Of a stretch of 39,247 nt of DNA, positions 8,369 through 18,727 are shown one piece after another. This stretch comes from an uncultured Bacteroidales bacterium (GTDB lineage: Bacteria > Bacteroidota > Bacteroidia > Bacteroidales > Paludibacteraceae): assembly GCA_902769535.1 (NCBI GenBank), contig CACXPH010000025.1, positions 1 through 39,247 on the forward strand, read 5' to 3'. Position numbers and translations under genes: made by a program. Under the pieces are notes generated by a model that was given only the letters and a program-made list of their open reading frames with translations, was not told the DNA's origin and ran no database searches. The number at the start of each line of letters is the position of its first letter. Within the stretch, counting starts at the first letter, position 1.

Positions 8369-9456
8369 TTGACCATCCGGAAAATAGCGCCGAATACAAA
8401 GGACTGACGGTGAACGCAGGCGTAGAGAACCTGCCGTCGGTCAATCCCTATGCGACGTTCCGCCGCAAGAAGACCGTACTGACACCCGAAGCCTATTTCG
8501 AGGGCATTCGTCGTGGCGACATGACGATTCTCAGTCAGGCAGTGACGCTCGTAGAGAGTAACCTGCTGGCCGACCAAGCGATTGCGCAGAAAGTGATCGA
8601 GCTTTGCCTACCCTATGCCGGTAACTCCATCCGCGTGGGTATCACCGGTGTGCCGGGTGCAGGTAAATCGACCTTCATCGAGGCGCTCGGAAGTGAGCTA
8701 TGCGATGCCGGTAAGAAACTGGCGGTGCTGGCTATCGACCCGTCCAGTGAACGCAGCAAGGGTTCGATACTCGGCGACAAGACCCGTATGAACGAACTCT
8801 CCGTCAAGTCCAACGCCTTCATCCGTCCGAGTCCGTCCGCGGGTTCGTTAGGCGGCGTGGCGCGTAAGACCCGCGAGACGATCGTGCTATGCGAGGCAGC
8901 GGGCTTCGATACGATCCTACTGGAGACCGTAGGTGTCGGTCAGTCCGAGACGGCGGCGCACTCAATGGTCGATTATTTCCTGTTGCTGCAAGTGACCGGA
9001 ACAGGCGACGAACTGCAGGGTATCAAACGCGGTATCATGGAGATGGCGGATGGTATCGCCATCAACAAATGCGACGGAAATAATATAGAACGCGCACACG
9101 CCGCGCGCGTGAGCTTCAAGAACGCGCTCATGCTCTTCCCGCCTTCCGAGTCGGGATGGAAACCAGATGCTATCTGCTGCTCCTCCGTCGATCACACCGG
9201 CGTGATGGACGTATGGAAGAATATCGAAGACTATATCGCCTTCACCAAGAACAACGGTTTCTTCGACGCCCACCGTACCGAGCAAGCCAAGTACTGGATG
9301 TACGAGACGATCAACCAGGCACTGTTAGACGGATTTTATAAGAACGAACAAATGGAGCACCAGATAGAAGTAGCCGAACGACAGGTGCTCAATAACGAGA
9401 TCAGCAGCTTCATTGCTGCCCATAATTTATTAACTGCTTATGGCAGGAACAAGTAA
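8365..9456 (+). CDS. meaB: MeaB/ArgK-type GTPase, methylmalonyl-CoA mutase chaperone
   Basis: 363 residues. The Walker A sequence GVPGAGKS is at 95-102, followed by the AIDPSS and RTRMNEL-like segments and LLETVGVGQSE, all typical of the G3E/MeaB GTPases. These proteins protect and reactivate B12-dependent methylmalonyl-CoA mutase, used for propionate or succinate metabolism in Bacteroidales. The mutase genes are not in this window. It overlaps the preceding gene by 4 bases and dnaB by 17 bases. Confidence 0.94.
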   Translation: MIDHPENSAEYKGLTVNAGVENLPSVNPYATFRRKKTVLTPEAYFEGIRRGDMTILSQAVTLVESNLLADQAIAQKVIELCLPYAGNSIRVGITGVPGAGKSTFIEALGSELCDAGKKLAVLAIDPSSERSKGSILGDKTRMNELSVKSNAFIRPSPSAGSLGGVARKTRETIVLCEAAGFDTILLETVGVGQSETAAHSMVDYFLLLQVTGTGDELQGIKRGIMEMADGIAINKCDGNNIERAHAARVSFKNALMLFPPSESGWKPDAICCSSVDHTGVMDVWKNIEDYIAFTKNNGFFDAHRTEQAKYWMYETINQALLDGFYKNEQMEHQIEVAERQVLNNEISSFIAAHNLLTAYGRNK

Positions 9457-10966
9457 GACAAACAAACGCGGTCAGCAGACGACCATTATCAAGGTCGGAG
9501 CGAACGAGGCGGGTAAGTTACCCCCGCAGGCGCAGGAGTTGGAAGACTCGGTGCTGGGTGCGTTAATGATAGAGAAAGATGCGTATAGCACGGTCGCAGA
9601 CTTACTGCGTCCGGAGGTTTTCTATAAGGATCAGAACCGCGTGGTGTTCGAGGCGATACGTGAGTTGGCGGCAAAAGACCAGCCGATCGACATGATGACC
9701 GTAGCCGAGAAACTCAAGACGCAGGGCACGCTCGAGAAAGCCGGTGGTGCCGTTTATCTGGCTGATCTGACACGTCGTGTGGCTTCGACCGCCCACCTGC
9801 GTTACCACGCAGAGGTGATCGCCAAGAAAGCCACGGCGCGTGACGTGATTGCCCTCGCGGCGCAGATCGAAGAGATGGGTTTTGACGAGACGCAAGACGT
9901 CGATGAATTGATGCAGACCGCCGAGGCGGGTATCTTCGAGATCTCGCAGCGCAGTCAGAAACGTGATGTGACGCAGATTGACCCGGTCATTGAGGAAGCT
10001 TTCCGTCGTATGGAGAAAGCGGCGATGAACACCGGCTCTATTTCCGGTATCCCGTCCGGTTTCCATGCGCTCGATAAGATAACCTCCGGTTGGCAGACAC
10101 CTGACCTGGTAATCATCGCTGCGCGTCCGGCGATGGGTAAGACCGCTTTCGTGCTCTCAATGGCGAAACATATGGCGATTGACCGCGAGATCCCGACGGC
10201 TGTCTTCTCGCTCGAGATGAGTAATGTCCAGCTCGTCAACCGTCTGATCATGAACGTGTGCGAACTGGAAGGCGATAAGATCAAGACCGGTAAACTCAAC
10301 AAGGCCGACAGTCTCAAACTCAACACGAAGATCAACATCATGAAGGGTAAACCGCTCTATTTGGACGATACCCCTTCCCTCTCGATCTTCGAGTTGCGCT
10401 CCAAAGCGCGTAAGCTCGTGCGGGAACACGGCGTGAAGATCATCATCATCGACTACCTGCAGCTCATGAACGCACAGGGTACGTCCTTCGGTAGCCGCGA
10501 ACAAGAGGTGAGTATCATCTCCCGCGGTCTGAAGGGACTGGCCAAGGAGTTGGATATACCGATTATCGCCCTCTCGCAGCTCAACCGTGGTGTAGAAGCG
10601 CGTCAGGGTGTGGAAGGTAAGACGCCGCAATTGGCCGACCTGCGTGAGTCGGGTGCTATCGAGCAAGACGCCGACCTCGTATGCTTCATCCACCGTCCGG
10701 AGTATTACCACCTCTATAACGACGACAAGACCGGTAAAGACCTGCGCGGTTTGGCACAGATCATCGTGGCTAAGCACCGTAACGGTGCCACCGACAGTAT
10801 ATGGCTCCGCTTCCGCGGCAAGTACGCCAAGTTCCAGAACGAGGAGGACGCTATCGATCCGGATGAGCAGAACAGCGTCATGCCGATGGCTGACGAGAGT
10901 AACAGCGTCTCGATCAAGTCGAGCATGAATTCACTAGGAGAAGATTTAAGTCAATATCAATTATAA
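9440..10966 (+). CDS. dnaB: Replicative DNA helicase DnaB
   Basis: 508 residues. The N-terminal DnaB domain begins at about residue 28 ([17 protein letters not shown]). The RecA-like helicase domain has Walker [11 protein letters not shown] at 228-237, Walker [11 protein letters not shown] near 340, and the arginine-bearing [11 protein letters not shown] segment. The hexamer unwinds DNA at the replication fork. No intein is present. It overlaps meaB by 17 bases, and its TAA shares one base with the asnS ATG (TAATG). Confidence 0.97.
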   Translation: MAGTSKTNKRGQQTTIIKVGANEAGKLPPQAQELEDSVLGALMIEKDAYSTVADLLRPEVFYKDQNRVVFEAIRELAAKDQPIDMMTVAEKLKTQGTLEKAGGAVYLADLTRRVASTAHLRYHAEVIAKKATARDVIALAAQIEEMGFDETQDVDELMQTAEAGIFEISQRSQKRDVTQIDPVIEEAFRRMEKAAMNTGSISGIPSGFHALDKITSGWQTPDLVIIAARPAMGKTAFVLSMAKHMAIDREIPTAVFSLEMSNVQLVNRLIMNVCELEGDKIKTGKLNKADSLKLNTKINIMKGKPLYLDDTPSLSIFELRSKARKLVREHGVKIIIIDYLQLMNAQGTSFGSREQEVSIISRGLKGLAKELDIPIIALSQLNRGVEARQGVEGKTPQLADLRESGAIEQDADLVCFIHRPEYYHLYNDDKTGKDLRGLAQIIVAKHRNGATDSIWLRFRGKYAKFQNEEDAIDPDEQNSVMPMADESNSVSIKSSMNSLGEDLSQYQL

Positions 10967-12363
10967 TGAAAAGAACAGTAATCATAGATGCCTTGAAGCG
11001 CACGGATTTCGGTGCGCAGATTAACGTACGAGGATGGGTGCGCAGCCGTCGTGGCAACAAGAACGTGCAGTTCATCGCCCTCAACGACGGCTCGACCATC
11101 AAGAACATCCAGATTGTGGTGGATCTGGAGAAGTTTGACGAAGAGAAACTCAAACCCGTCACCACCGGTTCGTGTATCTCCGCTACCGGTATTCTGGTAG
11201 AGAGCCAAGGAGCAGGTCAAGCCGTGGAGATCCAGATGACCGAGTTAGAGGTCTATGGCACTGCCGATCCGGAGAAATATCCGCTGCAGAAGAAAGGACT
11301 CAGCATGGAGTTCCTGCGCACCATCGCGCACCTCCGTCCGCGTACGAACACCTTCGGTGCCGTCTTCCGTATCCGTCATAACATGGCCATGGCCATTCAT
11401 ACCTATTTCCACGAGCACGGTTATTTCTATTTCCATACGCCGCTCATCACGGCTTCGGACTGTGAAGGTGCCGGTCAGATGTTCCAAGTAACAACCAAGA
11501 ACCTGTATAACCTCAAGAAAGACGAAAACGGACAGATTGACTACTCCGATGATTTCTTCGGCAAGCAGGCAGCCTTGACCGTCAGCGGTCAGCTCGAAGG
11601 AGAGCTCGGCGCCATGGCGCTCGGTAAGATCTATACCTTCGGTCCGACTTTCCGTGCAGAGAACAGTAACACACCGCGTCACTTGGCGGAGTTCTGGATG
11701 ATCGAACCGGAAGTGGCATTCATCCAAAAAGACGAGTTGATGGATCTCGAGGAGGACTTCATCAAGTTCTGCGTACGTTGGGCACTCGAGCATTGTATGG
11801 ACGATCTGGAGTTCCTCAACCAGTTTGTGGACAAAGGTCTGATCGAACGCTTAAAGTCCGTAGTGGATACCGAATTCATCCGTTTACCGTACACAGAGGG
11901 TGTTCGCATCCTGCAAGAGGCGATTAAGAACGGCAAGAAGTTCGAGTTTCCGTGCAACTGGGGAGACGATTTGGCGAGCGAGCACGAGCGTTATTTGGTA
12001 GAGGAGCACTTCGGTAAGCCGGTCATCATGACGGATTATCCGAAGGATATCAAGGCCTTCTATATGAAGATCAACGAGGACGGCAAGACCGTGCAAGGTA
12101 CGGATGTACTCTTCCCGCAGATCGGTGAGATCATCGGCGGTAGCGTACGTGAGGAGAGCCTCGACCTGCTCAACCAAGAGATCGAGCGTCGGCACATCCC
12201 GATGAAGGATATGTGGTGGTACCTCGACACCCGTCGTTTCGGTAGTGCACCGCACGCAGGTTTCGGTCTGGGCTTCGAGCGATTGATGCTCTTCGTGACC
12301 GGCATGCAGAACATCCGCGACGTGATCCCGTTCCCGAGAACTCCGAAAACAGCAGAATTTTAA
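10966..12363 (+). CDS. asnS: Asparaginyl-tRNA synthetase
   Basis: 465 residues, class II aminoacyl-tRNA synthetase. An N-terminal OB-fold anticodon-binding domain ([23 protein letters not shown]) is followed by class II motif 2 ([21 protein letters not shown]) and motif 3 ([12 protein letters not shown]). Within the Asp/Asn family the [10 protein letters not shown] form and the C-terminal [11 protein letters not shown] fit AsnRS. It charges tRNA-Asn in the cytoplasm. It starts inside the dnaB stop codon, which implies coupled translation. Confidence 0.96.
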   Translation: MKRTVIIDALKRTDFGAQINVRGWVRSRRGNKNVQFIALNDGSTIKNIQIVVDLEKFDEEKLKPVTTGSCISATGILVESQGAGQAVEIQMTELEVYGTADPEKYPLQKKGLSMEFLRTIAHLRPRTNTFGAVFRIRHNMAMAIHTYFHEHGYFYFHTPLITASDCEGAGQMFQVTTKNLYNLKKDENGQIDYSDDFFGKQAALTVSGQLEGELGAMALGKIYTFGPTFRAENSNTPRHLAEFWMIEPEVAFIQKDELMDLEEDFIKFCVRWALEHCMDDLEFLNQFVDKGLIERLKSVVDTEFIRLPYTEGVRILQEAIKNGKKFEFPCNWGDDLASEHERYLVEEHFGKPVIMTDYPKDIKAFYMKINEDGKTVQGTDVLFPQIGEIIGGSVREESLDLLNQEIERRHIPMKDMWWYLDTRRFGSAPHAGFGLGFERLMLFVTGMQNIRDVIPFPRTPKTAEF

Positions 12364-12394
12364 TTATCCATAAAAAACACTAACAAACAATCGT

Positions 12395-15300
12395 ATGAGA
12401 AACAAACTCTTTTCAATGATGTGTGTGCTTTGTATCGGGTTAACAGCCTTTGCACAGACATCACTCAAGGGTCGCGTGATCGACGACGCTACGCAAACTC
12501 CTATCGTAGGAGCGCGTATCACACTCGCGAACCAGAACATCTCTACTACGACCAACGCATCCGGTGACTTCCTGTTGCTCTATTTGGACGCGATGGACGA
12601 GGAGGTGTTAATCGAGGCAGAAGGCTACATGGCTACGCTCGAACTGATTAACCTCAAGGAAAATCAAGCGAACGAATTAGTCACGGTTCAACTGCAACAA
12701 GATGTGGTGACGCAGACGCAAGACGAGATCCTGCTGAACCTGACGGAGGAAGAGATGACCGACGATGAAGGCCGTTCACAGGCTCAAGCTTCGTCTTCAT
12801 CCGCTTCGACCGACGTGTTCAACTCGACGACCTCTTTCGCTTGGTCCACCGCTCGTTACCGCAACCGTGGTTACAATTCGACCGCTGAGACCTATTACAT
12901 CGAGGGTCTGCCGTTCAACTCGGCGGAGCGCGGTCAGTTCAACTACTCCGCCATGGGTGGTCTGAACGACGCGAGTCGCTACAAAGAGGTGCTCAACCCG
13001 ATGGAAGCCAGCGATTTCTCCTTCGGTGGTCTCGGTCAATCGACCAACTACATGATGGGTGCCAGTCGTTATGCACAGGGTTGGAAAGTCGGTGCTGCCG
13101 GTACGAACCGAAACTACAAGGCTCGTCTGAACGCTACCTACTCCAGCGGTGTGATGTCCAACGGATGGGCTATCACGGCACAGATCGCTTACCGCTTCTC
13201 GCCGTATGTTGACAACAAGGGTATCATCGGCGAAGGTATCAAGTATTACTCGCTGGGTTATTTCTTCACCGCAGAGCGCGTATGGGATAACGCACGCCTC
13301 AAACTGATCACCTTCGGTGCTCCAACAGAGCGCGGCCAGAACGCAGCGGTAACGCAAGAAGTGTATGACCTGACGGGAAGTAACAACTACAACCCCTACT
13401 GGGGCTACCAGAACGGTAAGGTTCGTAACAGCCGCATCGTGAAGTCCTATGACCCGACGGTGATTGCAGCATACGAGTGGAAGATCGACGAGCAGCAGAA
13501 ACTCAAAGCTGCCGTAGGTTACCACTACTCGATGTACTCGAACTCGGCGCTGAACTACTTCAACGCGCCGGATCCGCGTCCGGATTACTACCGCAACCTG
13601 CCTTCCGCTATGTGGGACGGTCAGATAGCTAACCCGTGGTACGAGACCTCTGCTGACCAGCTCTATCGCGCTGACGGTACGCCGTACGGCTACGGTCTGT
13701 TCATCGGCGAAGACATGATGGGTAACTACCTGGGCTCTGCTTGGATAGCAGACGACGGTAACCTCGTGGGTCCGAGTGTGAACAAAGAGCAGTACAACAC
13801 GCTGGTTAACCTCTGGAAGACGCGCGACAACAAGACTACCCAGATCGACTGGAATAATATCTATGCCGCTAACTACGCGAACAACGCCAATGATCCGACC
13901 GCTTCGGCGCGTTACTTCATTGAGCGCCGTCATAATGACATCCAAGAGGCAACCGCTGCGATCAACTACCAGAACACGCAGTTTGAACACCTGAAGATGA
14001 CCGCCGGTCTGGAAGGTCGCTTCTCGCAAGGTATTCACTATAAGACGGTAGATGACCTGCTCGGTGGTAACCAGTGGATCGATATTGACGCCTTCGCGGA
14101 TCGTGATATCAAGGAATTGGCTTCTAACAGCGGTTTCACGCAGGAAGACATCAAGCTCATTCGTCAGAACGAGACCCGTGAGGGCTACGAACTCAACAAG
14201 AAAGACGGCGACCGCTTCGGCTACGATTACCGCATTAACATGGGAAACCTGAAGGCATGGTTCCAGAACGAGTGGACCTTCCACGAGATCGATCTGTACT
14301 ACGCACTGCAACTCAACTTCAACTCCATGCAACGTACGACCAACATGATCAACGGTCGTGCATGGTACCTGACCAAACTGGCAGTCGAGCAAGGCGACGC
14401 TGAGAACTACTGGAAATACTACGGAAAGAGCGCTTTTGAGCGCATTGACGCCGGTGATGCTACCATCCAGAACGTGGGTAATACCATCGTAGGTGATGCA
14501 CACTACTTCTTGGATCCGGCATTCAAACTCGGTTTGGTTTACAAGATCAACGGACGTAACCGCTTGAAACTGAACGCCCTTGCAGAGACGACGGCGCCCT
14601 ACGCACGCGATGCGTATATCTCGCAGCGTGTACACGACCGCGTAGTGGATAACATCTACACGCACGATAACGCTAAGAGCCTGGCTGATTTCTATGCATC
14701 CAGTGAGAAAGTGGCTTCGGCTGACCTGACGTATGAGTTCAATTACCCGATCGTTCGCGGTCGTGTAACGGGCTTCTTCACGCAGAGCTGGAACGGCACC
14801 GAGCTCAACGGTTACTATGACGACGAGGCACGTACGTTCGTTAACCAGGCGCTGACCGGCATCGACAAGCGTTACTTGGGTATTGAGGCAGCCTTGGCTG
14901 TTAAGCTCGGTACCTACTTCACCTTGACCGGCGCAGCGAGCGTAGGCGACTACCGCTATACGAGCGATGCTAACTCCGTTACTTCCGCTGAGAACGGTAT
15001 GCCTATGACGCAAGACCAGGGTACGATGGATCTCGTCTTCGAGACTCGTGATAAAGTGCTGTTAAAGGGTCTTAAACTGTCGAGCGGTCCGCAAGTGAAC
15101 GCCAGCTTGAAGCTCTCGTTCTTCCACTCGAAGATGTGGTTTGCTGACGTAACGGTTAACTACCATGACTGGAACTACCTGTCGGTAGCGCCGAGTCGTC
15201 GTATGCAAGGCCTCTACACCGGTCGTCGTACCGACGGAACCGCAGTGAACGGCTGGTTTGGAGATACCTATACTAACGCTATTGAGACGACAGACGGTCT

Positions 15301-15709
15301 GGATCTTCGCGTCGATGTAGATGCAAACGGTAATGCGGTTTATGAGAATGCCGTATTGGATGCAAACGGTGTACCGGTTCTCAAGTATCCGTTTAACCTC
15401 ATGACCATGCAAGAGTCCTTGGCAGCAACGAACCCGCTGAATCGCTTCACGGTGGACGCTTCGGTAGGTAAACTGATTTACCTCAAGAACCGTCAATCGG
15501 TTTCGATCAACCTGTCGGTAACGAACCTCACGAACAACACGCATTTCAAGACCGGCGGTTATCAGCAAGCCCGTCTGCCGCGTGCCGTTCGTCAAGGTCA
15601 GTTGGATTACAAGAACTCGACCATTACGTCCAATGCTTGGAAGTACCCGTCTAAGTACTACTACGCTTGGGGTATTAACTTCTTCTTGACAGTAACTTAT
15701 AAATTCTAA
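12395..15709 (+). CDS. TonB-dependent receptor-like outer-membrane barrel protein
   Basis: 1104 residues with a signal peptide (cleavage after AFA, residue 20). A carboxypeptidase-regulatory-like domain (SLKGRVIDDATQTPIVGARI, about 23-105) comes first, then an acidic Gln/Ser-rich linker, a plug-like region (ARYRNRGYNSTAETYYIEGL) and a long series of amphipathic beta strands. It ends in LTVTYKF, the aromatic terminus of outer-membrane barrels. This is the layout of Bacteroidota TonB-dependent receptors. Its partner here is a DUF5689 lipoprotein rather than SusD. It lies 31 bases after asnS with no promoter visible between, so it seems to be read from the housekeeping transcript. The substrate is unknown. 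Confidence 0.88.
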   Translation: MRNKLFSMMCVLCIGLTAFAQTSLKGRVIDDATQTPIVGARITLANQNISTTTNASGDFLLLYLDAMDEEVLIEAEGYMATLELINLKENQANELVTVQLQQDVVTQTQDEILLNLTEEEMTDDEGRSQAQASSSSASTDVFNSTTSFAWSTARYRNRGYNSTAETYYIEGLPFNSAERGQFNYSAMGGLNDASRYKEVLNPMEASDFSFGGLGQSTNYMMGASRYAQGWKVGAAGTNRNYKARLNATYSSGVMSNGWAITAQIAYRFSPYVDNKGIIGEGIKYYSLGYFFTAERVWDNARLKLITFGAPTERGQNAAVTQEVYDLTGSNNYNPYWGYQNGKVRNSRIVKSYDPTVIAAYEWKIDEQQKLKAAVGYHYSMYSNSALNYFNAPDPRPDYYRNLPSAMWDGQIANPWYETSADQLYRADGTPYGYGLFIGEDMMGNYLGSAWIADDGNLVGPSVNKEQYNTLVNLWKTRDNKTTQIDWNNIYAANYANNANDPTASARYFIERRHNDIQEATAAINYQNTQFEHLKMTAGLEGRFSQGIHYKTVDDLLGGNQWIDIDAFADRDIKELASNSGFTQEDIKLIRQNETREGYELNKKDGDRFGYDYRINMGNLKAWFQNEWTFHEIDLYYALQLNFNSMQRTTNMINGRAWYLTKLAVEQGDAENYWKYYGKSAFERIDAGDATIQNVGNTIVGDAHYFLDPAFKLGLVYKINGRNRLKLNALAETTAPYARDAYISQRVHDRVVDNIYTHDNAKSLADFYASSEKVASADLTYEFNYPIVRGRVTGFFTQSWNGTELNGYYDDEARTFVNQALTGIDKRYLGIEAALAVKLGTYFTLTGAASVGDYRYTSDANSVTSAENGMPMTQDQGTMDLVFETRDKVLLKGLKLSSGPQVNASLKLSFFHSKMWFADVTVNYHDWNYLSVAPSRRMQGLYTGRRTDGTAVNGWFGDTYTNAIETTDGLDLRVDVDANGNAVYENAVLDANGVPVLKYPFNLMTMQESLAATNPLNRFTVDASVGKLIYLKNRQSVSINLSVTNLTNNTHFKTGGYQQARLPRAVRQGQLDYKNSTITSNAWKYPSKYYYAWGINFFLTVTYKF

Positions 15710-15714
15710 GCACT

Positions 15715-16932
15715 ATGAAGACAAGTAAATATATATTGTACACTGTACTTAGTGCATTTGTACTTTTCGCGATGAGTTCATGCGAACCGGCAGCGTTGAC
15801 CGAAGACGATGTATTCGTTCAGGAAACAGATCTGGACGCCATGCTGCAGGCAGAGAGTCCGGAGGGCTACAAGATCTTCGAATTGGAGCAGTTCTTGGAT
15901 ACCTTCATGACCGAGAAAGGTAATTTCTGGAGCGACACGAGTCAGTATCGTGAGCGTTCATGGGACTCCAAACATGACTTATACCTCTACTCGGTAGATA
16001 CGATTCCGACTAACGGTCGCGGTATTTATATCCGCGGTCGCATCACAACGGACGACTATGCCGGTAACTTCTACAAAGCTATGGTTATCCAACAAATCAT
16101 TGGCGGTAAGCAGCAGAACCTCCGTATATCGGTGGATCTGGGTTCCAGCGCAGGTATGTACCAGATGGGACAAGAGATCGTTATCCGCTGCAACGGACTG
16201 GCTGTAGGTCGTTATGCGAACCAGCCGCAACTCTGCGTTCCGTCCTATAACAACAACATCTATGCGATGAATGCTTCGCAGAAGGTAGGTTGGTGCCCGG
16301 GACGTATCGAGGGTAGCGTCTTCCGTCGTAACACGAAGATGATCGGCGCGCCGGATCGTTCGGCCATCAAGTATGATACGCTGACGCTCGCTACGCTCTA
16401 CTCAGAGATCAAGAAGAAACCGTCGGCTAATACGACCGACATGAGTGCGGTTCGTAAAATGGACGGTCGTCTGGTAGTGCTCAAAGACGTACATTTCAAC
16501 GGTCAATACGACGATAACGGAACCGTTAAGGATTGTGTAGTGGGTCACCCTGACACAGTTGGTGGCGCAAACGTGTTTGCTCCTTCGACCCAGAATATCG
16601 GTTATCCGCAGAGCCGTATTGTCCAAGACCAAGGCACGAACACCCTTATGTGCTCCAGCTCGGAGTACGCTAAGTTCGCGTACTACTACCTGCCGGGTGC
16701 TGACAAGACCGGTGTTGGCGGATGCGCTAACTTCGAAGGCACCGTAACAGGTATCCTCGGTTGGTATCTGGACAAGGCGTCTGACTTAGCGGACGACAAA
16801 CTCGACGGCTTTGAGTGGTCCGTTACTCCGCGTGGTATTCCTGGATTCGGTATTCCGGATATCCAGATGTACTACCAGGGTGACACAGAAAGTCCTTGGG
16901 TTCCGAAAGAGTACGATCCGAACGATAAATGA
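15715..16932 (+). CDS. DUF5689-type outer-membrane lipoprotein
   Basis: 405 residues with a lipobox MSSC (Cys23). The region from about residue 95 (GRGIYIRGRITTDDYAGNFYKAMVIQ) through LRISVDLGSSAGMYQMGQEIVIRCNGL fits DUF5689, an OB-fold-like domain regularly encoded next to TonB-dependent receptors in Bacteroidota. It starts 5 bases after the receptor stop, so the two probably act together at the outer membrane. Its end overlaps cvpA by 4 bases (ATGA). Confidence 0.82.
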   Translation: MKTSKYILYTVLSAFVLFAMSSCEPAALTEDDVFVQETDLDAMLQAESPEGYKIFELEQFLDTFMTEKGNFWSDTSQYRERSWDSKHDLYLYSVDTIPTNGRGIYIRGRITTDDYAGNFYKAMVIQQIIGGKQQNLRISVDLGSSAGMYQMGQEIVIRCNGLAVGRYANQPQLCVPSYNNNIYAMNASQKVGWCPGRIEGSVFRRNTKMIGAPDRSAIKYDTLTLATLYSEIKKKPSANTTDMSAVRKMDGRLVVLKDVHFNGQYDDNGTVKDCVVGHPDTVGGANVFAPSTQNIGYPQSRIVQDQGTNTLMCSSSEYAKFAYYYLPGADKTGVGGCANFEGTVTGILGWYLDKASDLADDKLDGFEWSVTPRGIPGFGIPDIQMYYQGDTESPWVPKEYDPNDK

Positions 16933-17417
16933 CCATTAACTGGCTGGACGTCATATTAGTCTTGCCGCTGGTCGTAGGCCTCGTACGAGGCTTGATGCGC
17001 GGGCTTATCTCCGAGATCATCGCCATCGTGGTGGTGATTCTCGGAGTGCTCGGCGCACGTTTCGGAGCACCACCCTTCTCGGCTTGGCTGCTCACGCAGT
17101 TCGCATGGCCGCAAGGCGTGTGTGACGTAGTGGCCTATACGATGCTCTTTCTGGGTATCGCTATCCTGCTGTCTATACTCGCCAGACTGCTCACGAAATT
17201 CATGAGGAAGATCCACCTTGGTTGGGCGAACCGTCTGGCAGGTGGTCTGTTCGGAATAGCCAAATACGGTCTGATCGTGCTGATAGTCGTGTTCGTCATG
17301 GACCGCACCAACGATGCCTTCCATTGGTTGGATGGTGCTCAGGTAGTGAGTGATTCCGTTATTTACCCATTAATGGTGAAAGCCACGCATGCGTTATTAT
17401 CTTTCGCTGGGCAGTAA
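16929..17417 (+). CDS. CvpA family inner-membrane protein
   Basis: 162 residues, four predicted hydrophobic helices. The N-terminal WLDVILVLPLVVGLVRGLMRG and the LGWANRLAGGLFGIAKYGL segment near residue 100 are typical of CvpA (colicin V production) family proteins. It probably sits in the cytoplasmic membrane; its molecular role in Bacteroidota is not established. It overlaps the DUF5689 gene by 4 bases and folK by 29. Confidence 0.88.
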   Translation: MTINWLDVILVLPLVVGLVRGLMRGLISEIIAIVVVILGVLGARFGAPPFSAWLLTQFAWPQGVCDVVAYTMLFLGIAILLSILARLLTKFMRKIHLGWANRLAGGLFGIAKYGLIVLIVVFVMDRTNDAFHWLDGAQVVSDSVIYPLMVKATHALLSFAGQ

Positions 17418-17811
17418 CTTAGGCGAGCGTGAGCAGACACTCCGCGAGGCCGTCAGACAGATAGAGCAGCAGATCGGAAAAGTTACGCGCTGCTCTTCTT
17501 TTTACTACTCCGAACCCTGGGGTTTTGAGTCCGAACACGGTTTCTGCAACCTCTGCTGCATCGTGGAGACGAGTTTGCAACCCTTGGAGGTACTCACCGC
17601 CACACAAGCCATCGAGCGCGCTTTAGGCCGCACCCATAAGTCCGAAAACCAACACTATGCTGACCGTACTATTGATATTGACCTTATACAGGTATTTGAC
17701 GAAGAAGAAAAAGAAATAGTGAGCTGCACAGAGCAACTCACTATACCTCATCCGCTTTGGAAACAACGCGACTTCGTGAAGGTTCCCTTGCGTGAAATAA
17801 GCGGAGAGTGA
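17389..17811 (+). CDS. folK: 6-hydroxymethyl-7,8-dihydropterin pyrophosphokinase
   Basis: 140 residues. It has the HPPK opening YLSLGSNLG, the signature RTIDIDLI at 93-100 with the two metal-binding aspartates, and IPHPLWKQRDFVKVPL at the C-terminus. It transfers pyrophosphate from ATP to hydroxymethyl-dihydropterin in folate synthesis. It starts 29 bases before the cvpA stop. Its last 10 bases are also the 3' end of the tRNA-Ser fragment on the other strand. It is the last gene of the plus-strand run and is followed by a terminator at 17907. Confidence 0.95.
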   Translation: MRYYLSLGSNLGEREQTLREAVRQIEQQIGKVTRCSSFYYSEPWGFESEHGFCNLCCIVETSLQPLEVLTATQAIERALGRTHKSENQHYADRTIDIDLIQVFDEEEKEIVSCTEQLTIPHPLWKQRDFVKVPLREISGE

Positions 17812-17831
17812 GGGATTCGAACCCCCGGTAC
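17802..17831 (-). tRNA. 3' fragment of tRNA-Ser (variable-arm end, T arm, acceptor)
   Basis: On the minus strand this reads GTACC, then GGGGG-TTCGAAT-CCCTC (T arm with five pairs, one a G-U), then ACTCTCC and discriminator G. The acceptor strand pairs perfectly, 7 of 7, with GGAGAGT at 20608-20602, the start of a tRNA-Ser(CGA) 5' part 2.7 kb away. No matching 5' part lies nearby. CCA is not encoded. It is read here as the 3' half of a disrupted tRNA gene. Confidence 0.8.
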
Positions 17832-17906
17832 TTTCAAACGCCTTTTGGGTATAATTTCCACGCCTGTTCAGCGGGTTAATATTTCAAAAAAATTGTTTTC
17901 GTTCAC

Positions 17907-17926
17907 ACGGGCTTTACCCGTTTTTT
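17907..17926 (+). terminator. Terminator after folK
   Basis: Stem ACGGG/CCCGT (17907-17911 with 17917-17921), 5-base loop, then a T run to 17926. It is about 95 bases after the folK stop, in the orientation that would end the long plus-strand run. The same CCCGTTTTTTAC sequence recurs at the other end of the island. Confidence 0.65.
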
Positions 17927-17936
17927 ACACGATTTT
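17913..17936. repeat. Left copy of 24-bp island direct repeat
   Basis: TTTACCCGTTTTTTAC followed by ACGATTTT. It matches 20473-20496 at 22 of 24 positions in the same orientation, 2560 bases apart. Confidence 0.75.
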
Positions 17937-17956
17937 CCTCTCTTGGAAAAACTATG

Positions 17957-17987
17957 CAAAGGTACTAAAAATTATTGATATATGCAA
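17957..17987 (-). promoter_or_regulatory. Unassigned promoter pointing at the tRNA 3' fragment
   Basis: On the minus strand TTG (17987-17985), exactly 20 bases, then TACCTTTG (17964-17957). This is as good a match as the promoters of glnN or relA. Downstream, to 17802, there is no protein gene. Transcription would run through the terminator-like hairpin and the 3' tRNA fragment and then antisense into folK. It may be a stranded promoter or may drive a small RNA. Confidence 0.7.
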
Positions 17988-18577
17988 GTTTTTGGGCAAC
18001 TTTTTTCCAAAAAAATGATATATAGTTTTTCCAACAATTTTCCAAGTATCGAACTCATAGAGATTTTCTGCGAATAAAATTGCACTATAGAATTTGTATT
18101 ATAATATTATAGTATCCATTGGCATATTTTTTGCAAGTTTTTAGTGAACGATTTGCGTTTATCGGTGTATGCAGTAGTGAGAGCGCACTCAGAAAACAGA
18201 ATATTAACCGATAAAATTTCAACCAAAATGGATAAAAAGTATTTGATTATTGCAGTAGCAGTATTAGCACTGGGCTGCATCGGGACTCTCCAAGCGTTTA
18301 CACATTTGGAGACGCAAGAACCCCAAGAAATCCGTGGTATTGTTGTGGATGAGTACGATGCCGCATGGTACGAACAACAGCAAACATTGTGGTTAAAGCA
18401 TGGGAACAGTGCTTCAGCGCGGCACGTTATGCCGATATGCTCCAAGAGCAGTATGGAATGACCGACCGCAAAAAAGTTGTACTTGACGAGATGGCGAAAC
18501 ATATCCCTAACTCGTTTACGTATAACCTCGCCATGTACCAAACAAAACGTGATATGTACGGCGAGGACGCAAGTCCG

Positions 18578-18727
18578 TGGGCAGAAAAGGCATTGCAACA
18601 GATTCCGGAAAACATCGGTCGTCAAGATGCATCCATGCTTATCGCTTATCTGTGGGCAGAAAAGGCATTGCAACAGATTCCGGAAAACATCGGTCGTCAA
18701 GATGCATCCATGCTTATCGCTTATCTG
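18578..18727. repeat. Perfect 75-bp tandem duplication
   Basis: 18578-18652 and 18653-18727 are identical and encode the same 25 residues (from WAEKALQQIP to LIAYL) twice. The length keeps the frame. The identity at every base indicates a recent event or an assembly artefact. Confidence 0.95.

Noticed and set aside
12797-15013. Very long open frame antisense to the receptor-like gene
   Set aside because: It mirrors codon bias of the real gene on the other strand; the product has no recognisable domain or start signals.
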